Assembly: GCA_002633005.1 (NCBI GenBank)
Contig: NMRA01000403.1
Span: 124,603-188,602, forward strand
DNA length: 64,000 bases
Direction: 5' to 3'
From: Phoronis australis
Lineage: Eukaryota; Phoronida; Phoronidae
Shown here one piece after another: positions 61,760-64,000 of the stretch (position 1 is the stretch's first letter; each line of letters begins with the position of its first letter). Below the pieces are notes generated by a model. It saw only the letters and a list, made by a program, of their open reading frames with translations. It did no database searches and was not told where the DNA came from. A program made the translations under genes and the position numbers.

Positions 61760-62155
61760 GGGCCCGGTCTCTAATTTTCGAACTCGAAACAAACTCGCAA
61801 CTATTTTTGGCAATTTCTCAGCTCCTTTTGTGCGAACTTAAGATGATTGGTTATCAAACTGTGCTCGAATACATTATAGTTTATGCATAGGAGTTTCTAG
61901 TTCCAGTTTGCCCTTGAAGACCCTTTTATTCGTGCTACAAACTCGAGTAAAAATTCGAAATTTCGAGTTCAAACTCGAACTTACTGCTTTAATATTGGGT
62001 TTACAAACTGTGAACTAAGGGCAATAAATTATCTACGTAAGGTATTGTGTACTCGAGCATAGAATAACAGACACTTATCTTGAGTTCGCCCAAAAGTAGA
62101 GTAGAAAATGCCAAACCTAATTTCGAGTTCCACTTCGAGTAAAAAGATTGGGCCC
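61760..62155. mobile_element. Second foldback element, nested in the THAP element
   Basis: Starts 'gggcccggtctctaattttcgaactcg' and ends 'cttcgagtaaaaagattgggccc'. Ends are inverted and akin to those of 57385-57701. The interior has repeated 'aaactcgag/cgagttc' words. More diverged than its relative. Confidence 0.6.
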
Positions 62156-63277
62156 AGGTCTGTGGCGTTATTTATACCGGACCAAAATTAAAAAACAAGA
62201 CCTTTGTTTAAATCAGTAGCTACATGATACGTTTTACCAGACGTGCACTGATCACTTGGAACCATTTTTATGGTTAAACCAAGCTGAGGAACTTGAAACC
62301 TGATTCACGGCAATTTTTGGCAGTGGGATTTTCTGAAAAATGCTCGTTTGATAGCAATGCACTGCAGTTTTGTAGAAACTCTGTCATAGGTTACAGACGC
62401 GTCACAGAGCGTAAATTTGATGAATTCTAGCTTACGATTTCACCTGTTTCGGAGACCGGGTTTCAACCACTTTTGGGCTATAATATGCGCCCCCCTTCCT
62501 AAAGCGGATTTTTCTAAGCGCCCTGGCCACTTATTAGGGCGAATACGGTAATATTTCAGAAGGGCAATACTTAGTACCCTTTATGCACGGGGACACTTTT
62601 GTTACATTAGGAGTGGGATTGGTTCATTATGTACCCTACAGGTGGCATAAGACTTTACAAAACTGGTTGAAGAATTTTGTTTTCGTCATAATCGTTTGTT
62701 TGAAACGCTTAAGTTTGGAAATGTTAGGACTTAAGGCGGAAATTTAAAAGCCATTTTCCAGCTTACAAAAATTTAACATTGAAGAATAAAAACAACCTTC
62801 ATACCGCTCTGGTGTAATTTCCTGTTCCATGTTTTCAAAGAAGTTGGTTGCATTTTCATAGACTGCAGTCGAGAGATTTTGAGACTGAGGTACATATTCG
62901 ACATGAAATGAGTGTGTAACCTGCTGATGAATTGCAAGATAGATTTTGACTGGTCAGGTGGTTGTTTCTGAAGTATTAATGTAATCTTTATTTATGTTAA
63001 AGGTTTTACCAGCGTTCCATTTATTTGAACACGGAATCCGATGTGAATTTGTTGAAATCGCTGATCCAAATCCTGCTGAGACCAACCATTTGATCAGGGC
63101 CAGCGAAGAGTAATTTGGTTAATTCGCTCACTAGACTATGGCTGAAGTTCCTCGTAAGGACAGGAGTTCATGAGTCACAACCTTTGGAAGAAATTTAGCG
63201 GACAATTTTCGTCAAAAAATTTACCAGATAGTTTTCATCAAAACGGAGACAACAAAAATGGATTTGTGAAGACAGGA

Positions 63278-63502
63278 TTAAGTAGCAGGCCTACCAGAGC
63301 CTCTTAAAAAACATTCATCTTCAAAGTGCCTTTCAGAACAAATGTATAAAGTCTTATTGCTGAAACAACTACCATTCACGTTGACACAAGAAATAGGCTT
63401 TTCTTCCCACAGCCGATTATGAGGTCTTCGGATGGTATGGAAGCTAATTCCTTTGCATTTCGCCTGTGTGGCCGAACAACAGGCCACACAGAAGCCGACC
63501 AT
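63278..63502 (-). CDS. THAP zinc-finger domain (transposase N-terminus, partial)
   Basis: From the ATG at 63502 the protein opens MVGFCVACCSAT, then GISFHTI, a conserved W (NRLWEE), and later the C-x2-x-H pair in YICSERHFEDECF. This is the C2CH order of THAP DNA-binding domains, which normally sit at the extreme N-terminus, as here. The frame closes after 74 codons, but a possible donor (CTG|GTAGGC, about 63287) falls right after the domain, so it may be the first exon of a spliced transposase. It lies about 150 bp inside the right end of the 60572-63652 element. A host THAP gene is the alternative, but the deleted copy at 8842-9238 carrying the same start region favours a transposon. Confidence 0.55.
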   Translation of the reverse strand: MVGFCVACCSATQAKCKGISFHTIRRPHNRLWEEKPISCVNVNGSCFSNKTLYICSERHFEDECFLRGSGRPAT

Positions 63503-63748
63503 GATTAGCAGATGACGTACTTGCCGGAAATTGCACCAGAAAATTTAGCCAGGTGTCGCCAGTGAATAATGACGTAAGGGCTTATGCGTAAGATCACAGA
63601 TTTCGTCCATTGAAAGTATACGGAGTTGACGGTACATGTACTATAGTCTATGGTTACCTGCACATTTTCTAAAATTTTTCAAAAATACTGTTCTCCCCAC
63701 AGACGTCAGCTTTTGATCGTCCCCAATGCACTATATAAAAAGGACATG

Positions 63749-63930
63749 GGGGGGCCCAGGGGGCCCGGGCCCCTCCCCCCCGCTCTTGGCTGCCGCAAAA
63801 AAAAACAGCAAGAGCGTAGGGAAATGTTGAGTTTATTAATTAACCCCGGTAATTAAAATTATACGGATGAAACAAGATTTAAATGTGTGCAGTTTTAGTG
63901 TTTGGGGGGAGTGGGGGGCTCAGATCCAAT
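63749..63930. mobile_element. Fragment of the GGATCCGCC-ended family
   Basis: 'cccctcccccccgctcttggctgccgc' and 'gtggggggctcagatcc' match the interior of 7328-7641. Contains long G and C runs. The element boundary on the right is cut or unrecognisable. Confidence 0.4.
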
Positions 63931-64000
63931 TTGAAGTGTCAAATTCGGAACACGGCGCATTCGTAACGGAACTATGGCTAAGTATAAGCTCTCCCGCCAT

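Larger units (their letters stand above)
60572..63652. mobile_element. 3.1 kb THAP-encoding DNA transposon (P-element-like)
   Basis: Ends CATAGACAACAG... and ...CTATAGTCTATG are inverted at the tips. Flanks GCTACAT and GTTACCT are a possible diverged 7 bp target duplication. The 0.4 kb element at 8842-9238 has the same two ends with the middle removed, which defines the boundaries independently. A THAP domain lies just inside the right end on the minus strand. THAP DNA-binding domains head P-element-type transposases. No catalytic region was recognised; other frames inside (about 61365-61598 minus, 61145-61387 plus) may be fragments. A foldback element is nested at 61760-62155. Confidence 0.55.

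Overview
The window is nuclear DNA of a multicellular animal. It has spliced genes with GT-AG introns, long AT-rich introns, assembly gaps (N runs at 11998-12182 and 51642-52305, one N at 57557) and a dense layer of transposon debris. The proteins and repeats suggest a marine invertebrate, possibly an invertebrate deuterostome or a lophotrochozoan. The sequence alone does not fix the species.

Three protein-coding genes are well supported. (1) RPL27A (60S protein L27a/uL15), minus strand, 16470-22355: four exons joining in phase to 147 aa. The first exon carries only the ATG behind a TOP-type pyrimidine start. (2) A single DENND2-type Rab exchange factor, plus strand, 28034-54330: 15 coding exons joining in phase to 1090 aa, with a long disordered first exon followed by a complete tripartite DENN module. 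(3) MTERF4 (mitochondrial mTERF-repeat protein), minus strand, 55839-56804, tail-to-tail with DENND2. RPL27A and DENND2 lie head-to-head. Their adjacency recalls the human RPL27A / DENND2B (ST5) neighbourhood at 11p15.4, so this may be old microsynteny. A fourth, partial gene may start at 3794 on the minus strand: an exon encoding a type II signal anchor with a clean splice donor and an upstream TATA box.

The flanks (1-16 kb and 57-64 kb), the larger RPL27A intron and several DENND2 introns are filled with mobile elements. They include: a promoter-motif-rich 0.6 kb tandem duplication; short GGATCCGCC-ended elements; LINE fragments; a 1 kb head-to-head palindrome made from two Penelope-like (GIY-YIG) 3' ends; Harbinger-like and micro-palindromic MITEs; foldback elements; and a 3.1 kb THAP-encoding element at 60572-63652 with a 0.4 kb internally deleted relative at 8842-9238.

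The most unusual system is a three-copy family (29786-31533, 51287-53248 and, inverted, 58680-60193). It is built from about 450 bp higher-order units, each a trimer of about 150 bp monomers. The monomers repeatedly carry a sequence matching the CTCF core consensus, and the ends resemble Helentron/HINE-type elements. Two copies in opposite orientation bracket the DENND2 3' end and MTERF4.
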